Source: an uncultured Prevotellaceae bacterium (GTDB lineage: Bacteria > Bacteroidota > Bacteroidia > Bacteroidales > Muribaculaceae). Taken from it: a stretch of DNA of 50,040 bases. The stretch covers positions 1 to 50,040 of the forward strand of contig ONKU01000025.1 in assembly GCA_900318535.1 (NCBI GenBank). The letters are read 5' to 3'. The stretch's first letter is position 1, and each line of letters starts with the position of its first letter. The translations under genes were made by a program, and so were the position numbers. Below the pieces are notes generated by a model that was given only the letters and a program-made list of their open reading frames with translations, had not been told where the DNA came from and searched no databases. Shown here piece after piece: positions 26,619 through 36,632 of the stretch.

Positions 26619-27512
26619 ATGAAAACTATGAAAAGATTGACGCTGGCTCTTGGATTGCTGCTTGTGGCTACCGCAGTGCACGCACAACTCTTGTGGAAAG
26701 TGACGGGAAACGGACTGGGCAGGCCCAGTTACATCTTAGGGACGCACCACATGGCACCGTCGACGATGATAGACCAGATCAAGGGCATGAACGAGGCCAT
26801 CGCGGGATGCGACATCGTTGTGGGCGAGGTCGAGAAGGACAGCCTGATGAGCCCCGAGGTGCAGGCACGCATGGCACAGGCCATGGTCGCTCCGCTGGAC
26901 AGCACACTCGATAAGGTCCTCACGCCCGCCGATTACGGTATTGTTGAGAAAGTGTTCAACAAGTACTTCGGCACCTTGGGCATGAAACTGAAGCAAGTGA
27001 ACAACCTCAAGCCTAGCGCCATCAGCACCCAGATGCAGGCGATGCAGGCCATCAAATATTTCCCCAATTTTGACGCCAATAGCCTGATTGATGTCATGGT
27101 GCAAACCCGTGCCAACGAGGCTGGCCGTCCGTCGGTGGGGCTCGAGAGCGTGGACGAGCAGATCAACCTGTTGTTCAACGGCTCGATTGCCAATCAGGCT
27201 AAGGGTCTGGTTGAGGCCTGCAAGCAGGACGAATTCTTCCAGGTGCAGTCGGCAGCGCTTGCCGATGCCTACTTGGCTCAGGACTTGGACAAGCTGCTCG
27301 CTGTGATGACCGATGCCACAATGGGCGGCGACAGCGAGGAAGAAATGGAAGTCCTTATCTATAGCCGCAACCGCAGCTGGGCCGAGAAACTCAAGGTGAT
27401 CATGCCCGAGCGCGCCTGCCTCGTGTGCGTTGGCGCCGGACACTTGCCTGGCGAGCAAGGCCTGTTGCAGCTGTTGCGCAATGCGGGCTACACCGTTGAA
27501 CCGATGCAGTAG
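26619..27512 (+). CDS. TraB/GumN family protein
   Basis: The 297-aa protein has a signal peptide (to about residue 23) and the TraB/GumN start LLWKVTGNGLGRPSYILGTH followed by H, with the GTHH motif. Other family points are the conserved VVGEVEKD and, near the end, CLVCVGAGHLPGEQGLLQLL with a Gly-x-x-His-like motif. Members are thought to be metal-dependent proteases of the Tiki type; the bacterial role is not settled. It has its own promoter. Confidence 0.85.
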   Translation: MKTMKRLTLALGLLLVATAVHAQLLWKVTGNGLGRPSYILGTHHMAPSTMIDQIKGMNEAIAGCDIVVGEVEKDSLMSPEVQARMAQAMVAPLDSTLDKVLTPADYGIVEKVFNKYFGTLGMKLKQVNNLKPSAISTQMQAMQAIKYFPNFDANSLIDVMVQTRANEAGRPSVGLESVDEQINLLFNGSIANQAKGLVEACKQDEFFQVQSAALADAYLAQDLDKLLAVMTDATMGGDSEEEMEVLIYSRNRSWAEKLKVIMPERACLVCVGAGHLPGEQGLLQLLRNAGYTVEPMQ

Positions 27513-27561
27513 TAAACCAGTTATTTTTCTGTTACTTGTTGCGCACATGATATAATTGCAG

Positions 27562-27569
27562 TATCTTTG
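27562..27569 (+). promoter_or_regulatory. -7 element of the GldE-like gene
   Basis: TATCTTTG, 29 bases before the TTG start at 27599. Confidence 0.6.
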
Positions 27570-27598
27570 TCGCACTATTCAACAAAACAACTTTTATT

Positions 27599-28933
27599 TT
27601 GGACCCTGACCCGTTATCGTGCCTTTTATCGGTACTCTGCACAGCGAGCGGACATCCGCTTGTCACTCTCAACGCGCCCACTGTGGGCAGCATCATCGCC
27701 ATTATTGTAGCTCTACTGGGCCTCTTCCTGTCGGCCTTCAACTCGGGCAGCGAGATTGCCTATTTCTCGTTGCGCCCCGACGACGTTGACACTATCGAGG
27801 ACGCACACCGCCGTGAGCGGGTACGCGAGTTGCTTGCTAATCCCGAGAAACTGTTGGCTACCGTTCTGGTGGGTAATAATCTGGTGAACATCATGATTGC
27901 CATCGTGTTGAATTACGCGATGAACCAGATGTTTGACTTCAACAGCACGGTGCTGGACTTCATTGTGCAGACGGTCATCCTCACATTCCTGATATTGCTC
28001 TTTGGCGAGGTGATACCCAAGCTGTATGCCACCAACTTCAGCATCAAGTTCGCGGCATTGGCATCGGCTCCGCTCAAGGCAGCCGTCAAGCTGTTCTCGC
28101 CGCTGACGGCCCTGCTGGTGCGCAGCACGAGCCTGGTGAACAAGGTCGTTTCGACCCAGACCGAGGAAGTTTCGGTCGATGACCTCACGCGCGCCCTCGA
28201 GGTGAGCGAGGTCAAGAACCCTGACGAGAAGGAACTGCTCGAGGGCATCCTCTCCTTCGGCGACAAGACGGTGAGTGACATCATGCGGCCGCGTGTCGAT
28301 GTGGTGGACATTGACCAGGACGACGACTTCGACCAGGTGGTGCGCAAGGTCATCGACACGGGCTATTCCCGCATGCCCGTCTATGAGGAGACGCCCGATA
28401 ACATCAAGGGCATCCTCTATGCCAAGGATCTCTTGCCTTACATAGGCACCCGCGACAACACCTTCAAGTGGCAGACGCTGATGCGTCCCGCTTACTTTGT
28501 CCCTGAGACCCGCATGCTCGACGACCTGCTGGAGGACTTCCGCCAAAAGAAGATGCACATGGCCATCATCGTCGACGAGTATGGCTGCACACAGGGCATC
28601 GCCACGCTCGAGGACGTGCTCGAGGAAATTGTGGGCGACATCAACGACGAGTATGACACCGAGGAGAAATTCTATAACCGCATCAGTAAGGACACATGGC
28701 TCTTTGACGGCAAGACGCTGTTGAGCGACTTTGCCCGCGTCCTCGACATCGACGAGGAAGAACTGGGCGAGCATGCCGAGGAGGCCGAGACCATCGCCGG
28801 TTACCTGCTCGACCTCAAGGGCGAGTTCCTCCAGGAGAAGGAGGTCATGAAATATGAGCGCTTCACCTTCACCGTCATCAAGGTGGTCAAGCACCGCATT
28901 GCCAAGGTGAAAGTGACCCTCCGCGAAAAGTAA
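27599..28933 (+). CDS. gldE: GldE-like CNNM/CorC transporter with CBS domains
   Basis: The 444-aa protein has a DUF21/CNNM membrane domain (about 25-190, with four or so helices, including LVGNNLVNIMIAIVLNYAM and LLFGEVIPKLYAT). Two CBS domains follow (about 215-340, with IMRPRVDVVDI and MAIIVDEYGCTQGIATLEDV) and then a CorC-HlyC transporter-associated domain. In Bacteroidota this protein is named GldE; it supports gliding in flavobacteria but also occurs in non-gliding gut species, where ion transport is likely. The start is TTG: no ATG lies before the first helix and the promoter sits just upstream. Confidence 0.88.
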   Translation: MDPDPLSCLLSVLCTASGHPLVTLNAPTVGSIIAIIVALLGLFLSAFNSGSEIAYFSLRPDDVDTIEDAHRRERVRELLANPEKLLATVLVGNNLVNIMIAIVLNYAMNQMFDFNSTVLDFIVQTVILTFLILLFGEVIPKLYATNFSIKFAALASAPLKAAVKLFSPLTALLVRSTSLVNKVVSTQTEEVSVDDLTRALEVSEVKNPDEKELLEGILSFGDKTVSDIMRPRVDVVDIDQDDDFDQVVRKVIDTGYSRMPVYEETPDNIKGILYAKDLLPYIGTRDNTFKWQTLMRPAYFVPETRMLDDLLEDFRQKKMHMAIIVDEYGCTQGIATLEDVLEEIVGDINDEYDTEEKFYNRISKDTWLFDGKTLLSDFARVLDIDEEELGEHAEEAETIAGYLLDLKGEFLQEKEVMKYERFTFTVIKVVKHRIAKVKVTLREK

Positions 28934-28945
28934 AAGCCCTTATCG

Positions 28946-28966
28946 CTAAACTCTAAACCCTAAACT
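28946..28966. repeat. Three tandem heptamers, CTAAACT type
   Basis: CTAAACT, CTAAACC, CTAAACT lie 12 bases after the gldE stop and 1 base before a palindrome, the same arrangement as at 5533-5596. Confidence 0.75.
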
Positions 28967-28967
28967 T

Positions 28968-28995
28968 CAATATGGTCATTTGAATGACCATATTG
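28968..28995. promoter_or_regulatory. 28-bp perfect palindrome between gldE and the sigma-54-type promoter
   Basis: CAATATGGTCATT, a TG centre and the exact complement. It ends 6 bases before the -24 box. Without a T-tract it is an uncertain terminator for gldE; it could be an operator or a bidirectional terminator. Confidence 0.6.
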
Positions 28996-29001
28996 ACTAA
29001 C

Positions 29002-29018
29002 TTGGCACGCATTTTGCT
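29002..29018 (+). promoter_or_regulatory. Sigma-54-type (-24/-12) promoter
   Basis: TTGGCACGCATTTTGCT matches the consensus TTGGCACG-N4-TTGCW in every conserved position, with GG and GC 10 bases apart. The ATG of the YkvA gene follows 40 bases later. No TAnnTTTG element is present. Confidence 0.75.
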
Positions 29019-29057
29019 GCAAGAGGTTGCAGTACTGACCATTATTGATGATTCACT

Positions 29058-29498
29058 ATGGCTATCAACAACATCAACCTCGAAGACTACGCCCAGTACT
29101 TCAACGACAGCAAGTTGTGGAAGAAGCTGAAGAAGGTGGCGCAAAAGGCTGGCTGCAAGGCGGTCTATTATGTGCTCGTGCTCTACTACGTCTCGCGTGA
29201 TCCATCTGTCCCCAGGAGTCTCAAACTCAAGGTCCTGGGCGCGCTTGGCTATTTCATCCTGCCTCTGGACTTCATTCCCGATGTAATCTTGGCCCTCGGA
29301 TTCACCGATGACTTGGCGGCACTGGCATGGGCGTTGTTCACGATGAGGAAGTATATCACTCCCGAGATTGAGCGCAAGGCCCGTGAACGCCTGCGCGAGT
29401 GGTTCGGCCCCGAGGAGGGCGAAGAGGCTGACCTCACAATACCGCATGTCAATCCCAACGACCCGCGCATCATCGATGTTGAGGCCGAGGAATATTGA
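29058..29498 (+). CDS. YkvA/DUF1232 membrane protein
   Basis: The 146-aa protein contains the DUF1232 signature in about residues 55-95: VPRSLKLKVLGALGYFILPL and DFIPDVILALGFTDDLAALA, with the family's PLDxIPD core and conserved Asp pair. Two hydrophobic helices frame it, and the C-terminal tail is acidic. The role of DUF1232 proteins is unknown; in other bacteria they sit near transporters or stress genes. Transcribed alone from the sigma-54-type promoter and closed by a terminator. Confidence 0.88.
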   Translation: MAINNINLEDYAQYFNDSKLWKKLKKVAQKAGCKAVYYVLVLYYVSRDPSVPRSLKLKVLGALGYFILPLDFIPDVILALGFTDDLAALAWALFTMRKYITPEIERKARERLREWFGPEEGEEADLTIPHVNPNDPRIIDVEAEEY

Positions 29499-29506
29499 AT
29501 GAGCAA

Positions 29507-29536
29507 GAGGGCAAGCCTGCATTCAGGCTCGCCCTC
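29507..29536. terminator. Terminator between convergent genes
   Basis: GAGGGCAAGCCTG and CAGGCTCGCCCTC pair with one mismatch around CATT. Confidence 0.75.
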
Positions 29537-29571
29537 CGTTATCTCCGTTAAATCCGTTATCCCCGTTACTT
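29536..29571. repeat. Four tandem 9-mers, CCGTTANNN
   Basis: CCGTTATCT, CCGTTAAAT, CCGTTATCC and CCGTTACTT follow the terminator stem, and the last unit contains the stop codon (29566-29568) of the minus-strand gene. Confidence 0.8.
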
Positions 29572-30726
29572 CACATAGAAGTCGGCGCTCACACCCACGC
29601 CGCCGGCTTTCAGCTTGCCGTACTTGCCGTCGCCCTGATACTTCTGGGTCCACATACGGTCCTTGCAGATTTTGCCGAGTTTGTCCTGGGTGATGTAGTA
29701 GCCATAGATGTTGCGCCTTTCGGGCACCAAGCCGTTCATCTTCACATCCCAGTCATTGCTGGTGATGATGACATCGATGACATTGGGATCATCGGCTTTG
29801 GCGATAGCTAGTGCCTCGGCTTTGAACTTGGCGTGCATGGAACCGGTCTTGGGCATTGCCTTGTACTCGATGTTCTCGGGACTGTTGTGAGCGATGGCTT
29901 GATCTGCTGCATTGGCATATACATTCTGGTTGTAGTACATGTATTTTTGATTATTACTGTACTTCTCGCCGACTTCGTCCCACAGCAGATGGATGTCCTT
30001 GGTGAAAATCTGGAACAGGTGCATCTGTTTGGCACATTTTTTTGCACCCTCCAGATCTGCATCGTTCAGGTAGGAACCTTGTCCGCCGAGGGTGGCGAAG
30101 ACATATTTGCCGTTACGACTCACTAGGATGATGCCTTGAGCCGAACCTTTTGCACGGTACTTGTTCGCTGTCATCATGCTCCCTTTGGTTGAAACGCTCA
30201 CAGCACCATTGGCATCTTCGGTGACTTTCGTGCTGTTGATCAAGACGTTGGTCCAAGAACTGATTTTGTCATAGAATTGCCAATAGCGTTCATTCTCTTT
30301 CTGGATGCTTTCCCAGAGTTTTACGTCATAATCTGGTCCGGAGTTGATCTTGTCGAGCACATGGTTGTGCTTGAAACGGGCATCCAACTGGCTCTTGAGT
30401 TCTTTCAGTCCGTCCTCGGTGATGTCCATCTCGACCATGCGATCCACAAACTCCTCCAAACCGACACCGTTGTACGTGCCGTCTGGGGCCATGACCCAGG
30501 GCAGGGGAGGACGTTGGGTTTCAAGGGCATTCATCTTGGCCTCATCCTTGGCCTTTTTGGCTTCCTTCTTGACATCCTCTTTCTTCTTGTCCACGACTTG
30601 CTCGGCTTTCTTCTTGGCCTTGTTGATCAAACCGCCCAATTGGGCATTGGCCGTTCCGGGCACACTCATTGCTGCCATGGTGATGGCGGCAACCAGTAAT
30701 GTTTTGATAGTTTTTGCTTTCATCAT
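29566..30726 (-). CDS. Exported hypothetical protein with Lys/Ala coiled-coil N-terminus
   Basis: The 386-aa protein has a signal peptide (to about residue 28, ANAQ). A highly charged segment follows (about 35-65, INKAKKKAEQVVDKKKEDVK) that should form a helix. A mixed globular domain of about 310 residues comes next, with KYRAKGSAQGIILVSRNGKY and an alpha-helical region with HLFQIFTKDIHLLWDEVGEK. I do not recognise a family. It is periplasmic or outer-membrane linked and alone on its transcript. Confidence 0.68.
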   Translation of the reverse strand: MMKAKTIKTLLVAAITMAAMSVPGTANAQLGGLINKAKKKAEQVVDKKKEDVKKEAKKAKDEAKMNALETQRPPLPWVMAPDGTYNGVGLEEFVDRMVEMDITEDGLKELKSQLDARFKHNHVLDKINSGPDYDVKLWESIQKENERYWQFYDKISSWTNVLINSTKVTEDANGAVSVSTKGSMMTANKYRAKGSAQGIILVSRNGKYVFATLGGQGSYLNDADLEGAKKCAKQMHLFQIFTKDIHLLWDEVGEKYSNNQKYMYYNQNVYANAADQAIAHNSPENIEYKAMPKTGSMHAKFKAEALAIAKADDPNVIDVIITSNDWDVKMNGLVPERRNIYGYYITQDKLGKICKDRMWTQKYQGDGKYGKLKAGGVGVSADFYVK

Positions 30727-30795
30727 CTAGTAGTTTTAAGAGTTTATTGATTGTGAATTGTAGATGTCATCCTGGTGATGGAGAATTATCTTTGG

Positions 30796-30803
30796 CAAAG
30801 TTA
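30796..30803 (-). promoter_or_regulatory. -7 element of the exported protein gene
   Basis: The minus strand reads TAACTTTG, 70 bases upstream of the ATG at 30726. Confidence 0.5.
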
Positions 30804-30841
30804 CGCATTTCAAGAGATTCTTGCAAGTTTATGGGTATAAA

Positions 30842-30878
30842 AATGAGGGCGAACGCCGTGTTGGCGTTCACCCTCATT
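30842..30878 (-). terminator. Terminator of the rplU-rpmA operon
   Basis: A 16-bp stem (AATGAGGGCGAACGCC with its partner, one mismatch) and a 5-base loop are followed on the minus strand by TTTTTAT. Confidence 0.85.
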
Positions 30879-30905
30879 CCCTTAGGGTTGGGATTTGTTC
30901 CTTGT

Positions 30906-31175
30906 TTAGTTCTGTTCCTCCTTGGGAGCCTCGATCACGTTGATGTAGATGTGACCAGCGCGGTGCTGGAACTCTACAGTGCCGTCAACCAGAGCATAGA
31001 GGGTGTGGTCCTTGCCCATGCCAACGTTCTGACCGGGACGATGCTGGGTACCGCGCTGACGGCGGATGATGTTACCGGCCTTGGCAAACTGACCACCAAA
31101 AATCTTCACGCCGAGACGTTTGCTTTCGCTCTCGCGGCCGTTCTTAGAACTGCCGACACCTTTTTTATGTGCCAT
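30906..31175 (-). CDS. rpmA: 50S ribosomal protein L27
   Basis: The 89-aa protein is L27 in full: [20 protein letters not shown] and [20 protein letters not shown], which carry the conserved N-terminus reaching toward the peptidyl transferase centre. It is the second gene of rplU-rpmA, 30 bases downstream. The start without a cleavable N-terminal extension matches Gram-negative forms. Confidence 0.98.
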   Translation of the reverse strand: MAHKKGVGSSKNGRESESKRLGVKIFGGQFAKAGNIIRRQRGTQHRPGQNVGMGKDHTLYALVDGTVEFQHRAGHIYINVIEAPKEEQN

Positions 31176-31205
31176 AATCTAGAGTTGTGATTTTTAAATG
31201 GTTAA

Positions 31206-31472
31206 TTAAGCAACGACTTCTTTAATCTCAAGCTGAGTGAACTGCTGGCGATGACCGTTCAAACGGCGATAGCCTTTGCGACGTTTCTTCTTGAAAACGA
31301 TAACGTGTTCACCTTTCACGAGGGGAGCCTTTACCTCGCAAACAACCTTTGCACCTTCGACGGTAGGTGCGCCAACCTTAACGGCACCGTCGGCATCTAC
31401 GAGGTGGACATACAACTTCTTGCCCTGCTCGGCACGGAACTGTTGTCCCTGAATTTCTACAATTGCGTACAT
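31206..31472 (-). CDS. rplU: 50S ribosomal protein L21, with a short internal deletion
   Basis: The 88-aa protein is recognisable as L21 by [20 protein letters not shown] at the start and [20 protein letters not shown] at the end, which binds 23S rRNA. L21 is normally 102-106 aa. About 16-17 residues that usually lie after KLYVH, the segment with GxxVEFxKVLL, are missing, and the frame goes straight to [13 protein letters not shown]. The frame is intact, so the gene may still work; an assembly slip is possible. It is the first gene of the operon and binds next to the exit region with L20. Confidence 0.93.
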   Translation of the reverse strand: MYAIVEIQGQQFRAEQGKKLYVHLVDADGAVKVGAPTVEGAKVVCEVKAPLVKGEHVIVFKKKRRKGYRRLNGHRQQFTQLEIKEVVA

Positions 31473-31563
31473 TTGTTATTTTGTAGTTTAAACGTTTGTC
31501 CCTGAGGCGGCTGGGCATCAATTCCTAGCACTTTCCTGAGCCCCGCGGGCACTAATGCGGGTG
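31473..31563 (-). promoter_or_regulatory. Leader of rplU-rpmA
   Basis: About 90 nt lie between the promoter and the L21 ATG. They contain a GC-rich stretch (GCCCGCGGGGC on the minus strand) that could fold into a hairpin. A ribosomal-protein leader is plausible but no known class can be named. Confidence 0.3.
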
Positions 31564-31571
31564 CAAAGGTA
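31564..31571 (-). promoter_or_regulatory. -7 element of rplU-rpmA
   Basis: The minus strand reads TACCTTTG followed by C. Confidence 0.65.
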
Positions 31572-31680
31572 ATACTTTTCCCCAAACCCGCAAGCGCCTA
31601 ACCCAAATTTTTTTAATTGGCCACAATAATCTAGCCCCTTTAGATAATCTATAAACTAACGTGAGTTCGATGATAATAAA

Positions 31681-31838
31681 GCATTGATGCTTAATCCATT
31701 CGCTATGTAGAGACGCAAAATCTTGCGTCTCTGGGCATCATTTGGTGATGTCTAACGTTTGGAGACGCAAAATTTTGCGTCTCTACTGGCTATCAGGTGA
31801 CTAACTCGCTGATATTTAGATTAGAATTTTGTCGAACT
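31681..31838. repeat. Family B element, second copy
   Basis: The arms are at 31707-31732 and 31762-31786, each GTAGAGACGCAAAA-type and opposed. The flanks (GCATTGATGCTTAAT before, CTAACTCGCTGATATT after) align with 15873-16030. The other bases between rplU and truA hold only the rplU leader and promoter and the heptamers. Confidence 0.75.
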
Positions 31839-31842
31839 TACG

Positions 31843-31864
31843 TTAAACTAGGAACTAGAAACTA
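31843..31864. repeat. Three tandem heptamers overlapping the truA stop
   Basis: TAAACTA, GGAACTA, GAAACTA on the plus strand; the truA stop codon is at 31855-31857, inside the array. Confidence 0.6.
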
Positions 31865-32595
31865 AACGGATACTCGATGTCCCACAGAAAGAGGGCGTGG
31901 CCGGGCATGGAGGTGCCGGCGGCGCAGCGGTCCTTGCGCTCAATGACTTGGCAGAACTGCTCGATGGTTATCTTGTGGCGGCCCACTTCGACAAGGGAGC
32001 CCACGATGGCGCGCACCATGTTGCGCAGGAAACGGTCGGCGGTGATGGTGAACACCCATTGGTCGCCTTCCTGTGTCCATTGGGCATGGGTGATGCGGCA
32101 GTTGTTGGTCTTGACGTCGGTGTGGAGCTTGGAGAAGGAAGTGAAGTCGGTGTAGTCCAGCAGGTGTGCCGCCGCCTGGTTCATCAAGTCAAACTCGAGG
32201 TCGGGAGGGCATTTCCAGCTCAGCGGGTAGCGGAAGGGGTCCTTGCGGGTGACGGCAAAGTACTTGTAGGTACGGCTCGTGGCATCGAAGCGTGCGTGAG
32301 CATCGTCGTGAACGGGAGCGACGCTGTAGATGGCGATATCGGGCGGCAGCAGGGCATTCAGGCCGTGGATGAAACGCTCGATGTCAGGGATGGGCTGTCC
32401 GGCGTCGAAATGCGCTACCATCAGACAGGCATTCACGCCGGCATCGGTGCGGCCCGCACCAGTGACGGGGGTGGGAGTGCGCAGTAGCGTGGCCATCGCC
32501 TCCTCGATGGTCTGTTGCACCGAGGTGTCGTGGGGCTGCACCTGCCATCCGTGATAGGCGGCCCCGTTATAGCCCAATCTCATAAAATATCGCAT
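31855..32595 (-). CDS. truA: tRNA pseudouridine(38-40) synthase
   Basis: The 246-aa protein has the family's catalytic Asp in GAGRTDAGVNA. Other TruA landmarks are LGYNGAAYHGWQVQP at the start, FDATSRTYKYFAV and RFLRNMVRAIVGSLVEVG near the end. It modifies the anticodon stem-loop of many tRNAs. I start at MRYFMRLGYNG; a longer frame to 32637 would begin inside a family A repeat. It follows speA in the same direction with that repeat between, so co-transcription is likely. Confidence 0.95.
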   Translation of the reverse strand: MRYFMRLGYNGAAYHGWQVQPHDTSVQQTIEEAMATLLRTPTPVTGAGRTDAGVNACLMVAHFDAGQPIPDIERFIHGLNALLPPDIAIYSVAPVHDDAHARFDATSRTYKYFAVTRKDPFRYPLSWKCPPDLEFDLMNQAAAHLLDYTDFTSFSKLHTDVKTNNCRITHAQWTQEGDQWVFTITADRFLRNMVRAIVGSLVEVGRHKITIEQFCQVIERKDRCAAGTSMPGHALFLWDIEYPFSF

Positions 32596-32610
32596 TGCCT
32601 GCCGTTTTGG

Positions 32611-32685
32611 CCTCACGCTAAGCCGCAAAGACGCCAAGTTTTTAATAAAGAAAAAAATCTTAGCGGCTTAGCGCCTTTGCGTGAG
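32611..32685. repeat. Family A palindromic repeat between speA and truA
   Basis: CCTCACGCTAAGCCGCAAAG and, opposed, CTTAGCGGCTTAGCGCCTTT then GCGTGAG. The arms pair over about 25 bases with an A/T loop, which gives a stable hairpin in either strand. Confidence 0.8.
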
Positions 32686-32696
32686 ATGGTTGGGGA

Positions 32697-34613
<1,917 letters not shown>

Positions 34614-34659
34614 GGCTCGGTATGTTTAGTTTGTTGTACAATGCGGTTAAATGTGAGCG

Positions 34660-34667
34660 CAAAGGTA
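34660..34667 (-). promoter_or_regulatory. -7 element of speA
   Basis: The minus strand reads TACCTTTG followed by C, 47 bases before the ATG. Confidence 0.65.
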
Positions 34668-34729
34668 ACGTTTTTTATCGGTTACTGCAATAAACTGTCG
34701 CCTAAATCCCGTCAAAGTGGATAAAACAA

Positions 34730-34759
34730 GCAGGGGGCTCTGCTTGTGAAGCCCCCTGC
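34730..34759 (-). terminator. Terminator of the dockerin-bearing gene
   Basis: GCAGGGGGCT and AGCCCCCTGC pair perfectly around 10 bases; the minus strand then reads TTGTTTTA. Confidence 0.85.
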
Positions 34760-34784
34760 CGTTAAATTAAGTCAGGAATGAAGA

Positions 34785-36311
34785 TTACTCGCCCCAGTTG
34801 CCACTCAGCAGGAAGTCGATCAGGGCGGTAACGTCGCTGATGCTCACGTTGGTGTCACCATCGCAGTCAGCTGCTGCGGGAGCTTCGGCACCGCTCAGCA
34901 GGAAGTCGATAAGAGCGGTAACGTCGCTGATGGTCACGTTGTTGTCGCCATCAACGTCGCCACGGATGAAGTCGGGCTGAACCTTCTCAATAAAGAGCTT
35001 CATCTCGTTGAGGTCAACGGTCAGGTTGTACTCGCCACCGGCGATGCGGATTGCATGATACTCGTCCCAAGTCAGTGAGATGAAGTCCTCTTCGCCCGTA
35101 TACCAGTAGTCGCCCTCGCTAATGGCACCAAAGCGGAAGGGCTCAATGTAGGCCCAACCACCATCGTCGTTATTCTCGGCGAGCTCAGTGGTGAAGCCAA
35201 ACCAGTTAGCCTCAGCCGGGAAGTTAATCGTAGCGGTGTAAACTTCGTTCTCGGCATCATAGGTAAACTCAGTGCCATTGCTGGGATCCCAAGGCTGGTC
35301 GTCGCCACCCAGCATGTAAACCTTTGCAGGCTCGGGAGCGGGCTCGTCCTTGGTCAGGCGGTATACGCTGATTTGTCCACCGGGAACATACTGGTAGATG
35401 GTCACGCCATTCTCGTCCACCTCGGCATTGAGCCAGTTGCACTGGATGCCATTAGGATTGGCAGAAACCGACGACGGTACCTCTACCAGAGGAGCCTCGG
35501 CACCAGCCTCGGCAATTGCCCAGCCGTCCTGATAGTTGGGCACGGTAGGATACAGGTAGAGTTCCTTGCCGTCAAAAATGATGGGGAATACACCGTTGCA
35601 AGCTCCCTTGTTAGGCAGTACGAGGCCAGTACGGGTGAAGTTGTCACCATCGGGTACAAGCTTGCCGGGAGCACCACTGCGATAAGCAAACAGCAAGGCA
35701 GGATCGCCATTCAGGTCGTTGTAGTAGTTGATGACGGTTGATTGGTTAGTTGCCAACCCAGCGCATTGAGCAAGATAGCAATTGTCATAATCAACCTCTC
35801 CACCAGTAACACTGAAGATGGCAACACCATCGGTGAAAACTTCAGCCGAGGTAAAACCGGTGAGGTACAGCACTCCGTCCTCCATCATATTGCCCTTGGC
35901 CATGCCGATGAAGTCGCAGCGGCCCAGCAGGCCCGACTCCTCGGGAATGGTATACTCGACAAGATCACCAGTATTGGGATTGATGACCTTAAGGGTGGCT
36001 TCAACCCAGCTGCCGGGGAATGCGGCGTTGCTGACCAGGATGTTGCCTGCCTCGTCACGTGAAATACCACAGTTGGCACCACCAGGGAAGGACTGGTTGG
36101 TCAAGCCATTCTCGTCGATGACATAAACAGCTTGATCGGCCTTGTTGTGAATGTAGAATTTGCCGTCCATACCAAATCCTTGACGTACGTCGTTGGTAGT
36201 GGCGAAATAGTCCAGTGCATTAAGCGTCCACAATTTCTCGAGTTTGTAGCCGTAAGCGTTTGCGCCCAGTGCTACTGCTGCCAGTGCAGCGATAAGTAAA
36301 AATTTTTTCAT
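34785..36311 (-). CDS. Secreted beta-propeller-like protein with two C-terminal dockerin-like repeats
   Basis: The 508-aa protein has a signal peptide (to about residue 19). Residues 20-320 look like blades of a propeller (GKFYIHNKADQAVYVIDENG, DEAGNILVSNAAFPGSW). Residues 330-445 hold a SusE/F-like starch-binding-type module (VYMLGGDDQPWDPSNGTEFT). The last 58 residues are two dockerin-type calcium loops, GDVDGDNNVTISDVTALIDF and CDGDTNVSISDVTALIDF, nearly identical in DNA with a 90-base period. A dockerin on a non-cellulosomal gut bacterium is unusual and could bind the cohesin-like proteins encoded at 10346 and 12995. Confidence 0.75.
   Translation of the reverse strand: MKKFLLIAALAAVALGANAYGYKLEKLWTLNALDYFATTNDVRQGFGMDGKFYIHNKADQAVYVIDENGLTNQSFPGGANCGISRDEAGNILVSNAAFPGSWVEATLKVINPNTGDLVEYTIPEESGLLGRCDFIGMAKGNMMEDGVLYLTGFTSAEVFTDGVAIFSVTGGEVDYDNCYLAQCAGLATNQSTVINYYNDLNGDPALLFAYRSGAPGKLVPDGDNFTRTGLVLPNKGACNGVFPIIFDGKELYLYPTVPNYQDGWAIAEAGAEAPLVEVPSSVSANPNGIQCNWLNAEVDENGVTIYQYVPGGQISVYRLTKDEPAPEPAKVYMLGGDDQPWDPSNGTEFTYDAENEVYTATINFPAEANWFGFTTELAENNDDGGWAYIEPFRFGAISEGDYWYTGEEDFISLTWDEYHAIRIAGGEYNLTVDLNEMKLFIEKVQPDFIRGDVDGDNNVTISDVTALIDFLLSGAEAPAAADCDGDTNVSISDVTALIDFLLSGNWGE
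34801..34957. repeat. 90-base direct duplication encoding the two dockerin-like loops
   Basis: Bases 34801-34867 and 34891-34957 align with few differences (CTCAGCAGGAAGTCGATMAG and ACGTCGCTGATG are shared). This looks like a recent duplication. Confidence 0.8.
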
Positions 36312-36401
36312 AAAACTGTTGAATTGATAAAGTTAATATAAAGCGGTTATGATTTTCTGTAGTTTATAAGCGATGAAATTGATTGCGTTGGAACTAGGTC
36401 G

Positions 36402-36409
36402 CAAATTTA
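36402..36409 (-). promoter_or_regulatory. -7 element of the dockerin-bearing gene
   Basis: The minus strand reads TAAATTTG followed by C, about 90 bases upstream of the ATG at 36311. The gap to 36632 otherwise holds only the aldolase promoter. Confidence 0.5.
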
Positions 36410-36577
36410 ATAAAAGAATTATTTGTACGCAAGATATTGTTGTTTTTTATCTGAAATCAGTAATAATTTACTGCATTTGGTGTGGTGTCAGGTTTTTTAT
36501 ACACGTGATTGGGCCGCCATGAGAGGGATTGTTGAAAAATAATCCTTGTTGTGCTTTGCCCAACGACAAAAATGCCT

Positions 36578-36585
36578 TACCTTTG
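36578..36585 (+). promoter_or_regulatory. -7 element of the aldolase gene
   Basis: TACCTTTG followed by C, 47 bases before the ATG. Confidence 0.65.
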
Positions 36586-36632
36586 CGGGAAATATAATTT
36601 ATGGTTTTTCCAATAATATTTAACGCTAAATT

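Noticed and set aside
30787-30794. Plus-strand TATCTTTG near the exported protein gene
   Set aside because: It overlaps the minus-strand promoter and no plus-strand gene follows, so it is probably a chance match.
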